Shown here one piece after another: positions 1 through 6,699 of a stretch of DNA of 17,591 bases. The stretch covers positions 1 through 17,591 of the forward strand of contig JAHITG010000033.1 of NCBI GenBank assembly GCA_018817865.1, in the 5' to 3' direction. Below the pieces are notes generated by a model, which saw only the letters and a program-made list of their open reading frames with translations, was not told the DNA's origin and did not search any database. A program made the translations under genes and the position numbers. The DNA is from Spirochaetota bacterium (GTDB lineage Bacteria > Spirochaetota > JAHITG01). Positions within the stretch are counted from its first letter, which is position 1. Every line of letters begins with the position of its first letter.

Positions 1-1554
1 GGAACTGATCTGAGTAAACAGAAGAGCAAGAGTATCGAATTCAATCCTTTTATCGAGATCTATACATTCAATGATGCCTATCAGGGGCAGGGCCCTGCGA
101 CCAGGGCAAAGCTTACTTATCAGTACGAGAAAGAGGATGAAGATTTTAATGCCTATACGATAGACAGCTTTTATGTTCAGATGGATAATTATAATGCCCA
201 GAGTAAAAAGACATGGTTCCTTCATTTAGGAGACGATACGCTCTCCTATACACCCGTGACCCTGTGGAGCAGTGATCTGAAAGGTGTCAATGGTGGTATC
301 GGCTTTTTACAGGATGACGGAACACTGATCAATTCGGTCCAGATAATGGGATTTTTAGGATTTACTCGTGAAGTATTAAAAGGATATGAAGCTGCCCCTG
401 CAGAGGACTCCTCCCTGAACCAGAGCGGGCAGTTCCAGCAGAACAATTACGGGGGAGGCGTGGAATTCAAGATCAGTGAAAATTTTAAAGTGGAGCAGAT
501 CTATGCCCTGTTCCAGGATGCTGAAAATTCATTGAAATCAAATGAAAATCATGAGGCCCTTCCCTTAAAGAACGAGATCATCGGATCAAAAGTAGGATTT
601 TATACTCCCAGGACCAGGGTCTATCTGAACTATGCTTATGCATCATATGATTCTGACAAACTGAATGCTGATAATAAAGTGTTGAAAGGGAATGCCTTGT
701 ATTTTGAAGGGGAGAATTCATTTTCATTGAATCTGCGGTTTATAGGAAAGATCTATTATATTGATGAAAACTATTTTTCTGTTGCCGTACCGGATTTCGA
801 GAATGATCTTCTGAAATTTTATCTGGGATATGACTGGAGGATCTCCTCTTTTGATATTTATCATAATGTCTATTTCCGGAAGAACAACGTAGCCGGTGAG
901 CCGGAGGAGGAAGTCCTGACAACTTCGGAATTCGGTACATGGCTGAACGGGACATTCAGGGTAAATTCCGAGCTCAGCATGACTCTTCGTACGAAATATG
1001 AGCAGGCAAAAAGTGAAAAGGAAGTCAGCCAGAGCAGTGAAGACTGGATTATGGTCGAAGGCGGGCTTGATATTTCAAAGACATTCTTTTTCGGGTCCAT
1101 TTTTAAAAGCCTTCAAATGATCCTTACAGGAACGATCAGCCAGAGGGATGAGAGTTCCATGGAAAGCGGTACAAAGCTGGAAGACCAGAATACAATTACC
1201 GGCGGAATTATTGCCGGATTGGACCTTTACAGAGTAGAGAATAATTTTGATCTTATCGCATACCGTATAAAAACGGGAAGCATTACGGAAAATATCATTT
1301 CCGGAAATGAAAAATTCACTTATACTATTACTCCGGAAAAGTGGAAGAGCTTCATTCAGTATAATCTTGTCTCTGATTCTCAGAACGGGTCCATGATCTA
1401 TACTAAGAACACTGTCTGGTTCGGCAATGAGGTCTATATTGCAACCGTTCATAACCTTGGTGCTAATATCGGATGGGAAGATTATAAGGCAAGTGGTGAT
1501 GATGGATCATATCAGCAGATCCTGGGCAAACTGGAATATCAGTATACTTTTTAA
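1..1554 (+). CDS. Outer-membrane beta-barrel-type protein, 5' end missing
   Basis: The reading frame is open from base 1, so the gene begins upstream of the window. The first in-frame ATG (181) is internal and should not be taken as the start. About 517 residues are visible. They consist of many short amphipathic stretches with alternating aromatic/hydrophobic and polar residues, separated by acidic or Asn/Gly-rich loops, and the protein ends in YQYTF. A C-terminal phenylalanine after an amphipathic strand is the usual assembly signal of outer-membrane barrels. No cysteines, enzyme motif or plug domain can be seen. It is probably a porin-like or general outer-membrane barrel protein, but I cannot place it in a named family and its substrate is unknown. 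The next gene begins 131 bp downstream. Confidence 0.75.
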   Translation, partial: GTDLSKQKSKSIEFNPFIEIYTFNDAYQGQGPATRAKLTYQYEKEDEDFNAYTIDSFYVQMDNYNAQSKKTWFLHLGDDTLSYTPVTLWSSDLKGVNGGIGFLQDDGTLINSVQIMGFLGFTREVLKGYEAAPAEDSSLNQSGQFQQNNYGGGVEFKISENFKVEQIYALFQDAENSLKSNENHEALPLKNEIIGSKVGFYTPRTRVYLNYAYASYDSDKLNADNKVLKGNALYFEGENSFSLNLRFIGKIYYIDENYFSVAVPDFENDLLKFYLGYDWRISSFDIYHNVYFRKNNVAGEPEEEVLTTSEFGTWLNGTFRVNSELSMTLRTKYEQAKSEKEVSQSSEDWIMVEGGLDISKTFFFGSIFKSLQMILTGTISQRDESSMESGTKLEDQNTITGGIIAGLDLYRVENNFDLIAYRIKTGSITENIISGNEKFTYTITPEKWKSFIQYNLVSDSQNGSMIYTKNTVWFGNEVYIATVHNLGANIGWEDYKASGDDGSYQQILGKLEYQYTF

Positions 1555-1603
1555 TGATCGTGCAAGTTGTGATAGTTAGAAGAGGCCTTGCCGTTTATGA
1601 TAA

Positions 1604-1630
1604 TGCAAACCCATTCATATGAATTTTGCA
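1604..1630. repeat. Interrupted palindrome between barrel gene and next ORF
   Basis: TGCAAA (1604-1609), CCC (1610-1612), then the perfect 12-bp palindrome ATTCATATGAAT (1613-1624), then TTTGCA (1625-1630). Without the three Cs the whole would be a perfect 24-nt palindrome. No T-tract follows, so it does not look like an intrinsic terminator. An operator or an RNA hairpin with a bulge is possible. Confidence 0.5.
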
Positions 1631-1685
1631 GGGATGCTTAGTCCGATTTTAATCTAAAAAGTGGCTGGACGGCCGGAGTTGGTAT

Positions 1686-2231
1686 ATGAAAATATTTTCC
1701 TTAATATTTATATTTTGTACGCTCTTCAGTGAGGGCCTGTATGCATCGGATAAAGAAGATAAGATCATTTCACTGATCAGGGATAATTATGTCCAGATCA
1801 ATTCAAATATCGGCAAATTCAGGCTGGTAACAAAGGAGTTTTCCGGAGAATCAACTGAAGGGGGAAGTGCTGAGATCTATTATAAGGATAAAACCGCTGT
1901 TAAAATAGTTATTACCTATTATGGAGAAATGGGAAAGTCAATTGAAGAGTACTATTTTAGTGAAGAAAAACTGATATTTGTTTTTGTCAGGGATTATCAG
2001 TACAACAGGCCGATCTATTTTGACGCCCAATATGCTTCTGAAAATAATGATGAAGCATTTGACATTGAGAAAAGCAAAGTATTAGAGAGCAGGTATTATT
2101 TCCATAATGAGGGATTGATCCGCTGGATAGATGAAGATAAAAAGAAAATGAATAAGAAGACGGAGAAGTTCATCCAAAAAGAGAAGAGTATTAAAGAAGA
2201 AATGAAAAGGATCCGGGAAATGATCAAATAA
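1686..2231 (+). CDS. Exported hypothetical protein
   Basis: This 181-residue protein has an N-terminal signal peptide: MK, a hydrophobic core (IFSLIFIFCTLFSEGLY), then an Ala-Ser stretch suited to signal peptidase I cleavage near residue 21. The mature part is mixed alpha/beta with a central Tyr-rich section (YYGEMGKSIEEYYFSEEKLIFVF). The last 35 residues or so are extremely rich in Lys and Glu and look like a charged helix or short coiled coil. I recognise no family. It is likely periplasmic. No strong ribosome-binding site precedes the ATG (GGAGTTGGTAT is the closest). It is first in a same-strand run with short gaps (31, 19 and 50 bp) that reaches position 3882. Confidence 0.65.
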   Translation: MKIFSLIFIFCTLFSEGLYASDKEDKIISLIRDNYVQINSNIGKFRLVTKEFSGESTEGGSAEIYYKDKTAVKIVITYYGEMGKSIEEYYFSEEKLIFVFVRDYQYNRPIYFDAQYASENNDEAFDIEKSKVLESRYYFHNEGLIRWIDEDKKKMNKKTEKFIQKEKSIKEEMKRIREMIK

Positions 2232-2262
2232 AGCACAGGATGGTGTAAAGAGAAGGATATTT

Positions 2263-2709
2263 ATGGAAGATAAAAAAGAGACGGCAAAACAGGTTTTTCA
2301 GAATGGATTCAACTGTGCACAGGCTGTGCTGGTGAGTTTTTCTTCTGAACTGGGGATTGACAGGGAGACTGCTTTACGCATCTCTTCGGGATTCGGGGCA
2401 GGAATGGGGCGTCTGCAGAATACCTGCGGAGCTGTAGCCGGCGCCTATATGGTGATAGGATATTTGCACGGGAAATTCAAGGAAGATGATTATGAGTCCA
2501 GGGAAAAGGCTTATTCCCTGATCCGGAGTTTTACCAGGGATTTTAATCGGATACACAGATCCGATAATTGCTCCATACTGCTGGACTGTGATCTGAATAC
2601 GGAAGAAGGTGCAGCTGAATTTAAGGAAAAAAACTATCATGAAACCAGATGTTTGAAATATGTTCAGGATGCCGTGCAGTTACTGGAAGAAAAATATATA
2701 AAATGCTGA
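2263..2709 (+). CDS. C_GCAxxG_C_C family protein
   Basis: The protein has 148 residues and the cysteine pattern of the C_GCAxxG_C_C family: C18 in FNCAQAVL, C55 in TCGAVAG (the CGAxxG core), then C103, C109, C130 and a terminal C148. The Gly-rich stretch GFGAGMGRLQNTCG (about 43-56), followed by a hydrophobic helix, is the family core. These small proteins are presumed redox- or metal-associated and often lie near transporters or redox enzymes, but no reaction is established. Length is typical. The ATG is preceded by AGAGAAGGATATTT, which contains a plausible AGAAGGA ribosome-binding site. The family assignment is firm; the function is not. Confidence 0.88.
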   Translation: MEDKKETAKQVFQNGFNCAQAVLVSFSSELGIDRETALRISSGFGAGMGRLQNTCGAVAGAYMVIGYLHGKFKEDDYESREKAYSLIRSFTRDFNRIHRSDNCSILLDCDLNTEEGAAEFKEKNYHETRCLKYVQDAVQLLEEKYIKC

Positions 2710-2728
2710 CAGGATTACATGTAAGAAG

Positions 2729-3460
2729 ATGAAGATGCTTTTTATAACTCGTATGGTTCTGTTTTTAGTTCTCTTGTTCCTGACAGCAGTCCATTGTAAT
2801 AGGGAAGATCAGGCAGATGATCAGCTTAAAAAAGTGGTTCTTTGTGACAAGGATGTTCATTTTCAGACGAATATCTCATATGGGAAGCAAAGGCAATATA
2901 TACTTTCAATTGAACGGAAGACTATTGAGATGCCCATATATGACGGTCTCTCCGGATATAACCTGTTTCTGATAAGAAAGTATACAAAGGACTTACCTCA
3001 TCAAAAACGGGATGAGTATACTGAAATTATTAAAGGTCAATATCGGCTCATGGCTTACAATGACAGGAATAAGAGGCTATATGCATTCAGGATCTTTCAG
3101 GACGGTGCTGTTTTCAGTATAAGGAATATCAATGTCATAGACATAAAAAGAAAAAGCATAAGTGAAATCGGGCCTGTCGGATCTTTTCAATATGCCTCAG
3201 TTGATCCTGCAGGAGAGAAGTGCCTTCTGGTCAATGACCGGATAACAGTGGTCGATCTTATATCAGGGTCTCACTATGCATTGAATACCCGGGTAGAAGA
3301 GAACGCCGCGAACCCCTGGATCAAAAACAGGGTAGGCGGCGGGTATAATTTAAGCGGGGAGTATATGAATATTTCATGGGAGAATAAAAAAAATGCTTTA
3401 TTGACCGTTAAAAATGCGGAGGGAGTACCGGAAAAAAAAATTAAAATTATACTGGAATAG
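2729..3460 (+). CDS. Putative lipoprotein, function unknown
   Basis: This 243-residue protein opens with a signal peptide (Lys/Arg, then a hydrophobic run of about 14 residues) that ends in LTAVH-C23. The cysteine position suggests a lipoprotein, although His at -1 is not a classical lipobox residue. The mature part alternates short beta-strand-like segments (for example VDPAGEKCLLVNDRITVVDLISG), similar to propeller or TolB-like folds, but no repeat is clear enough to name a family. The start is ambiguous: ATG at 2729 and ATG at 2735 both follow GTAAGAAG, and either yields the same mature protein. It lies 19 bp after the C_GCAxxG gene, probably in the same transcript. Confidence 0.6.
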   Translation: MKMLFITRMVLFLVLLFLTAVHCNREDQADDQLKKVVLCDKDVHFQTNISYGKQRQYILSIERKTIEMPIYDGLSGYNLFLIRKYTKDLPHQKRDEYTEIIKGQYRLMAYNDRNKRLYAFRIFQDGAVFSIRNINVIDIKRKSISEIGPVGSFQYASVDPAGEKCLLVNDRITVVDLISGSHYALNTRVEENAANPWIKNRVGGGYNLSGEYMNISWENKKNALLTVKNAEGVPEKKIKIILE

Positions 3461-3510
3461 GTTTTTAATAATAGTAATTTAGGTGAATAATACCGGAGGT
3501 TCGAAACGCC

Positions 3511-3882
3511 ATGAATGAAATACTGGTTTGGATCTATTTTATTAATGCTGTATTTTTGATCAATCATGAGATCGATTCTGCTTATTGGGAGGAATGGGAA
3601 TTGTTTAAACTGCCCGGCGGTATTTCCGGATTTCTGATAATACATTTCCCTCTTCTTTTTTTAATTCTCTTCGGATTTATGCAGGTGTATGATTATACCT
3701 TTATGGGATTGATCTTCTCCCTGATTTTAAGTTTAAGCGGTCTATTCGCTTTTATGATCCATTTCTTCTTCATTAAAAAAGGAAGAAAAGAGTTTAATGT
3801 CCCGATCTCACGGTTCATTCTCTATTCTATTCTGGTCTTATCTGTTATTCAGCTGGGAATAACTCTGTGGTTATTATTTTAA
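3511..3882 (+). CDS. Small four-helix membrane protein, DUF6713-like
   Basis: This 123-residue protein is very hydrophobic and has about four membrane segments: residues 3-18, 39-59, 63-88 and 102-122. The first segment is followed by INHEIDSAYWEEWELF, an N-terminal His-Glu...Glu-Trp signature that I associate with the DUF6713 group of small membrane proteins (from memory; moderate certainty). A Lys/Arg-rich loop (KKGRKEF, about 89-95) separates the last two helices. Function is unknown. A strong GGAGG lies about 11 nt before the ATG, which is longer than the ideal spacing. It is the last gene of the 1-3882 run; a 610-bp gene-free region follows. Confidence 0.6.
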   Translation: MNEILVWIYFINAVFLINHEIDSAYWEEWELFKLPGGISGFLIIHFPLLFLILFGFMQVYDYTFMGLIFSLILSLSGLFAFMIHFFFIKKGRKEFNVPISRFILYSILVLSVIQLGITLWLLF

Positions 3883-3890
3883 TAATAAAT

Positions 3891-4175
3891 TAGCCACGGA
3901 ATAACACAGAAGCACACAGAATGAAATGAATAACCATTTATTATAACTTTTTAAATTTTTAAAAGAAAATTAATAAATATTTATTTTTTCCGTATATTTC
4001 TGTGAATTTCTGTCCCCTACGGGGAGGCTTCGCACTGGCTTCTTTATTTTTTTCTCTGTGATCTCTGTTTTCTCCTCTGCCCCGTGGAATTTATCTCTGA
4101 GAAATTCCCGGGATTTTGGCCCTTGAAATTTTTCGTCTGAAATTTCAAGGGAGCCCTCTGTGGTTATTTATTTAT
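3891..4175. repeat. Hairpin-rich degenerate interspersed repeat element
   Basis: This part of the 610-bp non-coding gap differs from its AT-rich surroundings. The left end carries CCACGG (3895-3900) followed by ACACAGAAGCACACAGAAT. Degenerate inverted copies (TCTGTGAATTTCTG, CTCTGTGATCTCTG, then CCGTGG at 4082-4087 and CTCTGTGG near 4156-4163) lie to the right. Between them are nested hairpins: CCCCTACGGGG near 4014-4024, a GGAATTT/AAATTCC pair around 4086-4108, and a perfect 12-bp stem at 4120-4151. No coding frame is credible. This resembles the CACAGAG-motif interspersed repeats seen in many environmental genomes; that comparison is from memory. It may be a decayed MITE- or REP-like element. 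Confidence 0.55.
4120..4151. repeat. Perfect 12-bp stem hairpin inside the repeat element
   Basis: CCCTTGAAATTT (4120-4131), an 8-nt loop TTCGTCTG, and AAATTTCAAGGG (4140-4151) form an uninterrupted 12-bp inverted repeat. No T-run follows on the + strand, so it is probably part of the mobile or repetitive element rather than a terminator. Confidence 0.7.
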
Positions 4176-4283
4176 CAATAATAATTGGTTTATCAATTTG
4201 AGGGTATTTATACAAAATTATTAAACATTTTTATTGCTTTTTAATTTTTAAGATATTATATTTACCTGATAAAAGCAAAAGTT

Positions 4284-4307
4284 CATTTCATATCATTACA
4301 TGAAATG
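4284..4307 (+). repeat. 8-bp stem hairpin in RRM leader
   Basis: CATTTCAT (4284-4291), loop ATCATTAC, ATGAAATG (4300-4307). The right arm overlaps the left copy of the 25-bp inverted repeat that flanks the RRM gene (from 4297). The local hairpin and the long-range pairing are therefore mutually exclusive. Confidence 0.6.
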
Positions 4308-4321
4308 GCTGGAAAATTTTT
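4297..4321. repeat. Left arm of 25-bp inverted repeat flanking the RRM gene
   Basis: This stretch matches the reverse complement of 4786-4810 at 23 of 25 positions. The shared pieces are TACAT, then AAATGGCTGGAAAAT, then TTT, separated by single mismatches. It lies about 170 bp before the RRM start codon. Confidence 0.8.
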
Positions 4322-4492
4322 CATATGATGGTTGAGATCATCATTGCCTGATTGATTGTGCTGGGACAAATGTGTGGAATTCTCTCTAAGTTTCATTGTA
4401 TTGTCAGTAGGGGGCAAAATTGCTTATCTTGCATCTTTCCTCCAAAAGACATTCTTGGACAGAAGGAGAAAATATAGTTAAGGAGGTCTTGA

Positions 4493-4759
4493 ATGCAAGG
4501 TAGCAAACTTTATGTAGGTAATCTGGACTATGCTGTTACAAGTGAACAGTTAGATGAATTGTTTGGAAAATTTGGAGAAGTAAAAGAAGTAAATATTATT
4601 GAAGGTAAAGGATTCGGCTTTGTTGAAATGGGTGACCAGGTACAGGCTGAAAAAGCTAAAGAAGAATTGAATGGTACTGATTTCAACGGACGGACAATGA
4701 GAGTTGATGAAGCGCGTCCGCCAAAGAAGAAACCGAGAAGAGATTTTGGCCGATTCTAA
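4493..4759 (+). CDS. RRM-domain RNA-binding protein (cold-inducible Rbp type)
   Basis: This 88-residue protein is a single RNA-recognition motif with a short basic tail. RNP2 is LYVGNL (residues 6-11) and RNP1 is KGFGFVEM (about 43-50), with the beta-alpha-beta spacing of a full RRM. The tail (PPKKKPRRDFGRF) is rich in Lys, Arg and Gly, as in bacterial and cyanobacterial Rbp proteins. It binds single-stranded RNA in the cytoplasm; homologues are often cold-induced. The start is set by AAGGAGGT at optimal spacing, the best ribosome-binding site in the window, suggesting high expression. It is monocistronic, converges on the minus-strand pair and is bracketed by a 25-bp inverted repeat. Confidence 0.93.
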   Translation: MQGSKLYVGNLDYAVTSEQLDELFGKFGEVKEVNIIEGKGFGFVEMGDQVQAEKAKEELNGTDFNGRTMRVDEARPPKKKPRRDFGRF

Positions 4760-4785
4760 AATTTAATTAAATTATTTATTTTTTA

Positions 4786-4810
4786 AAATATTTTCCAGCC
4801 ATTTTATGTA
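4786..4810. repeat. Right arm of 25-bp inverted repeat flanking the RRM gene
   Basis: Reverse-complement partner of 4297-4321 (23/25 identical). It sits 27 bp past the RRM stop codon and 16 bp before the end of the convergent gene. In RRM mRNA it would be in the 3' UTR, complementary to the leader. Confidence 0.8.
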
Positions 4811-4825
4811 GTAAGTAATACATGC

Positions 4826-5563
4826 TTACCTTTCTTTGATTTTTTTAGTCACTAAAAAGGGATCTTGAAAAGAGATCTTTTTACTGAATCCTTTTATTAA
4901 GGCTTCCCTTACCGCCTCTTTCCCCGGATTTTTTTTTATAAGACTATTAGATAATTCAAAGGTTTTCTTGATCTTGAAATATTTAAAATAATCAGGATCG
5001 TTCTGCAGAGGGATGCTTCCCTGTATCAGGACTCCATTTTTAGTAAAGTATTGTGCGATCCCGGTTAATTTACCGGACTGATCATCCAGTATTTCATATT
5101 GCGCTGCAGATTGAAAACAGATGCTCTTCTCCTGATATCTGTTCGGTTTAAGATTAATATGAGATCCTATTTTCAACAAGGTAAAGGCTTCTTTGAGCCG
5201 GTCAGCTGTAAAGAGAAATGTGTTTTTGAAGTTGAATTCCTTCAGAGATTCAGGTGCGATCACCAGGGAGAAAGTTATTTCCCTGAAATGAAGGATAGCC
5301 CTTCCTCCGGTCGGTCTTTTAACCAGGTCTATCCTGTCTTTTTTACAGAGCGACTTGTTGATCTTCTCATCTATCTTTTGAAATTTCCCGTAAGTTATGG
5401 TCGGATTCTCCCACTCATAGATCCTCAGGGCATTGGAGATTTTTTTTTGTTCCAGCAGCTGGAACAGCCATAAGTCAAATTCCATGTTGAATTTTCCACT
5501 ATGCGGGATAGTATCGTTGAAAAGAATAAAATGATTATTTTTTATAATGTAAGAAGAGTTCAT
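4826..5563 (-). CDS. LipM-like octanoyltransferase / lipoate-protein ligase family protein
   Basis: This 245-residue protein belongs to the BPL/LplA/LipB superfamily, which attaches octanoate or lipoate to carrier lysines. The substrate-binding loop is KRPTGGRAILH (82-92), a close variant of the usual RRxTGGRAVLHD, with Phe in place of the final Asp. The conserved lysine lies in GKLTGIAQ (K165). A cysteine, C149 in ICFQSAAQYEI, sits where LipM octanoyl-[GcvH]:protein N-octanoyltransferases carry their catalytic Cys (C150 in Bacillus LipM, from memory). LipM-type transfer is therefore more likely than ATP-dependent ligation, but the two cannot be separated with certainty. Its start lies inside the 3' end of the upstream L,D-transpeptidase gene, so translation is probably coupled. 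Confidence 0.8.
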   Translation of the reverse strand: MNSSYIIKNNHFILFNDTIPHSGKFNMEFDLWLFQLLEQKKISNALRIYEWENPTITYGKFQKIDEKINKSLCKKDRIDLVKRPTGGRAILHFREITFSLVIAPESLKEFNFKNTFLFTADRLKEAFTLLKIGSHINLKPNRYQEKSICFQSAAQYEILDDQSGKLTGIAQYFTKNGVLIQGSIPLQNDPDYFKYFKIKKTFELSNSLIKKNPGKEAVREALIKGFSKKISFQDPFLVTKKIKER

Positions 5564-6506
5564 TGATCCTTGTTATCTTTCTTTCCTTTAAAAGATCGCC
5601 ATATTCGAGTTTGATCCGGTTAAAGGAGATGCTCCTTTCTGTGAAATATTTATGAAGAATTTCGTTCAAAGAGATCGTTGCCGGCAAATCCCTTGTAACT
5701 GTATTTTTTAATTTTTCATTATCAAAGATAATGGGGGGGATGTCGTGATCATTAAGAAATTCTAATAAAGCGGAGTATAATGAGGTGTGTTCTCTGTAAA
5801 TATCAGGATAGATGGTTAAAAGATCTTTATCAAGAGTAAACAGAGAATATTCGATCATTACTTTGATCGGGGTTTTTATATACCTGTAAAGATCCAGCAT
5901 GTCCGGTATCAGCATCCTTACACATCCTCCGGACACTGCTTCACCGATCTTCCAGTCTTCTGTTGTAGAATGAATGACGTATGCATCGGACTGATTTACC
6001 GTCATAAACAGGCCGAACATCTGGTCATACGGGATCTGGAATTTTTTTCCGTCCCTGTCATGCCCGAATTTGATCGTTCCCCCGGTGTTCGTGCCGAATT
6101 TATATTTGAACTTTACAGGTCCTTTTGTATAGATGATCCCCTCTCCTGCGGGTGTTTTAGTATGGGGTTTCCCCACTGCAACGGGATACTGCTTTAATAG
6201 AGTATACTCATCTTTTTTTTCATTATAGCCGTATAAGTATAATACATTTTCAGGTATTTTTACTTTGACCAAAAGAGAAGTGTTTATCTTTTTAAGAAAG
6301 TATTTTTTAAAATCCTTTATTTTTGGTATAAAGACAAGGTCTTCAATGTCATCAATATTTTTTTCAATTGTTATTACATTCTTTTCTTTGATATTGTTAC
6401 GGATAAAGAATTCTTTGATAAAGGAGTAACTTGATTTGTTTACCAGAAGTATCAAAGAGATTACGGTCAAAAACAGGATCGTGGAAATAGTAAAGATTCT
6501 TCTCAT
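5535..6506 (-). CDS. L,D-transpeptidase (YkuD domain), membrane-anchored
   Basis: With the start at 6506 the protein has 323 residues. An ATG at 6569 would add 21 residues but has no ribosome-binding site and places a charged segment ahead of the hydrophobic helix. From 6506 the protein begins MRRIFTISTILFLTVISLIL, a normal signal anchor. A catalytic YkuD domain follows at about 80-225. It contains KTPAGEG, FGHDRDG, and H179 with SGGCVRM (nucleophile C195, R197), the HX(14-17)SxGCxR signature. The enzyme would make 3-3 peptidoglycan cross-links or attach proteins to the wall in the periplasm. A C-terminal extension of about 100 residues has no family I recognise. The 3' end overlaps the LipM-like gene by 29 nt. 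Confidence 0.88.
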   Translation of the reverse strand: MRRIFTISTILFLTVISLILLVNKSSYSFIKEFFIRNNIKEKNVITIEKNIDDIEDLVFIPKIKDFKKYFLKKINTSLLVKVKIPENVLYLYGYNEKKDEYTLLKQYPVAVGKPHTKTPAGEGIIYTKGPVKFKYKFGTNTGGTIKFGHDRDGKKFQIPYDQMFGLFMTVNQSDAYVIHSTTEDWKIGEAVSGGCVRMLIPDMLDLYRYIKTPIKVMIEYSLFTLDKDLLTIYPDIYREHTSLYSALLEFLNDHDIPPIIFDNEKLKNTVTRDLPATISLNEILHKYFTERSISFNRIKLEYGDLLKERKITRINELFLHYKK

Positions 6507-6571
6507 GTTCTCATTATCGGCTAAGTACCGGTATAACTGAATATATTCATCTTCAAGAGGACAGGTCATGT

Positions 6572-6579
6572 ATTGTATA
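6572..6579 (-). promoter_or_regulatory. Possible -10 element of the minus-strand pair
   Basis: On the minus strand this reads TATACAAT, about 65 nt upstream of the preferred L,D-transpeptidase start. A convincing -35 at 16-18 bp is lacking, so this is tentative. It lies just ahead of the alternative ATG at 6569, arguing that the downstream start is used. Confidence 0.3.
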
Positions 6580-6602
6580 AAGATACGCGCATCAAGCGAT
6601 TT

Positions 6603-6623
6603 TTAGAGAAAACCATTCTCTAA
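6603..6623. repeat. 8-bp inverted repeat in the divergent intergenic region
   Basis: TTAGAGAA (6603-6610), AACCA, TTCTCTAA (6616-6623). It lies between the divergently transcribed L,D-transpeptidase and GT4 genes and could be an operator serving either. Confidence 0.45.
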
Positions 6624-6699
6624 TATAGGAATATTCTGGAAATCAAATTCATACTGTTTATATTAAATCTCAATTATACATTATTAAGGAAAGGAAAAA

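Larger units (their letters stand above)
4176..4492 (+). promoter_or_regulatory. AT-rich probable promoter and long structured leader of the RRM gene
   Basis: No ORF is supported here. A weak sigma-70-like pair, TTGCTT (4234-4239) and TTATAT (4256-4261) with a 16-bp spacer, would start a transcript near 4268 with a leader of about 225 nt. That leader would contain two hairpins: CATTTCAT/ATGAAATG (8-bp stem, 4284-4307) and ATGATG/CATCAT (4325-4344). It ends in a near-perfect Shine-Dalgarno, AAGGAGGT (4480-4487), 5 nt before the ATG. Long structured leaders are common on cold-inducible RNA-binding protein and chaperone genes; applying that here is inference. Confidence 0.4.

Noticed and set aside
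1075..1452. 125-residue antisense ORF inside the barrel gene
   Set aside because: It is a shadow of a well-supported coding frame, without domain features or a ribosome-binding site.
1600..1685. Possible c-di-GMP-I (GEMM) riboswitch: GCAAACC followed by a hairpin and GGGATGC
   Set aside because: The conserved GCAAAGC core and the second stem are not present in recognisable form, and the hairpin is explained by the interrupted palindrome. Resemblance is limited to short pieces.
3871..3888. 8-bp AT-only inverted repeat at the end of the small membrane protein gene
   Set aside because: The stem has no G-C pairs and no T-run after it; such repeats are expected by chance in AT-rich sequence.
3891..4175. 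CRISPR array or tandem repeat
   Set aside because: The CACAGA units are degenerate, irregularly spaced and in opposite orientations, with no constant repeat-spacer period.
4760..4785. Terminator for the RRM gene at the AATTTAATTAAATT palindrome
   Set aside because: All A/T and without a stable stem. The inverted-repeat arm downstream does not form a local hairpin. No intrinsic terminator can be supported here.
6507..6569. Upstream ATG at 6569 for the L,D-transpeptidase
   Set aside because: No ribosome-binding site, it lies within a promoter-like sequence, and it would put 21 polar/charged residues before the signal anchor. It remains possible but less likely.
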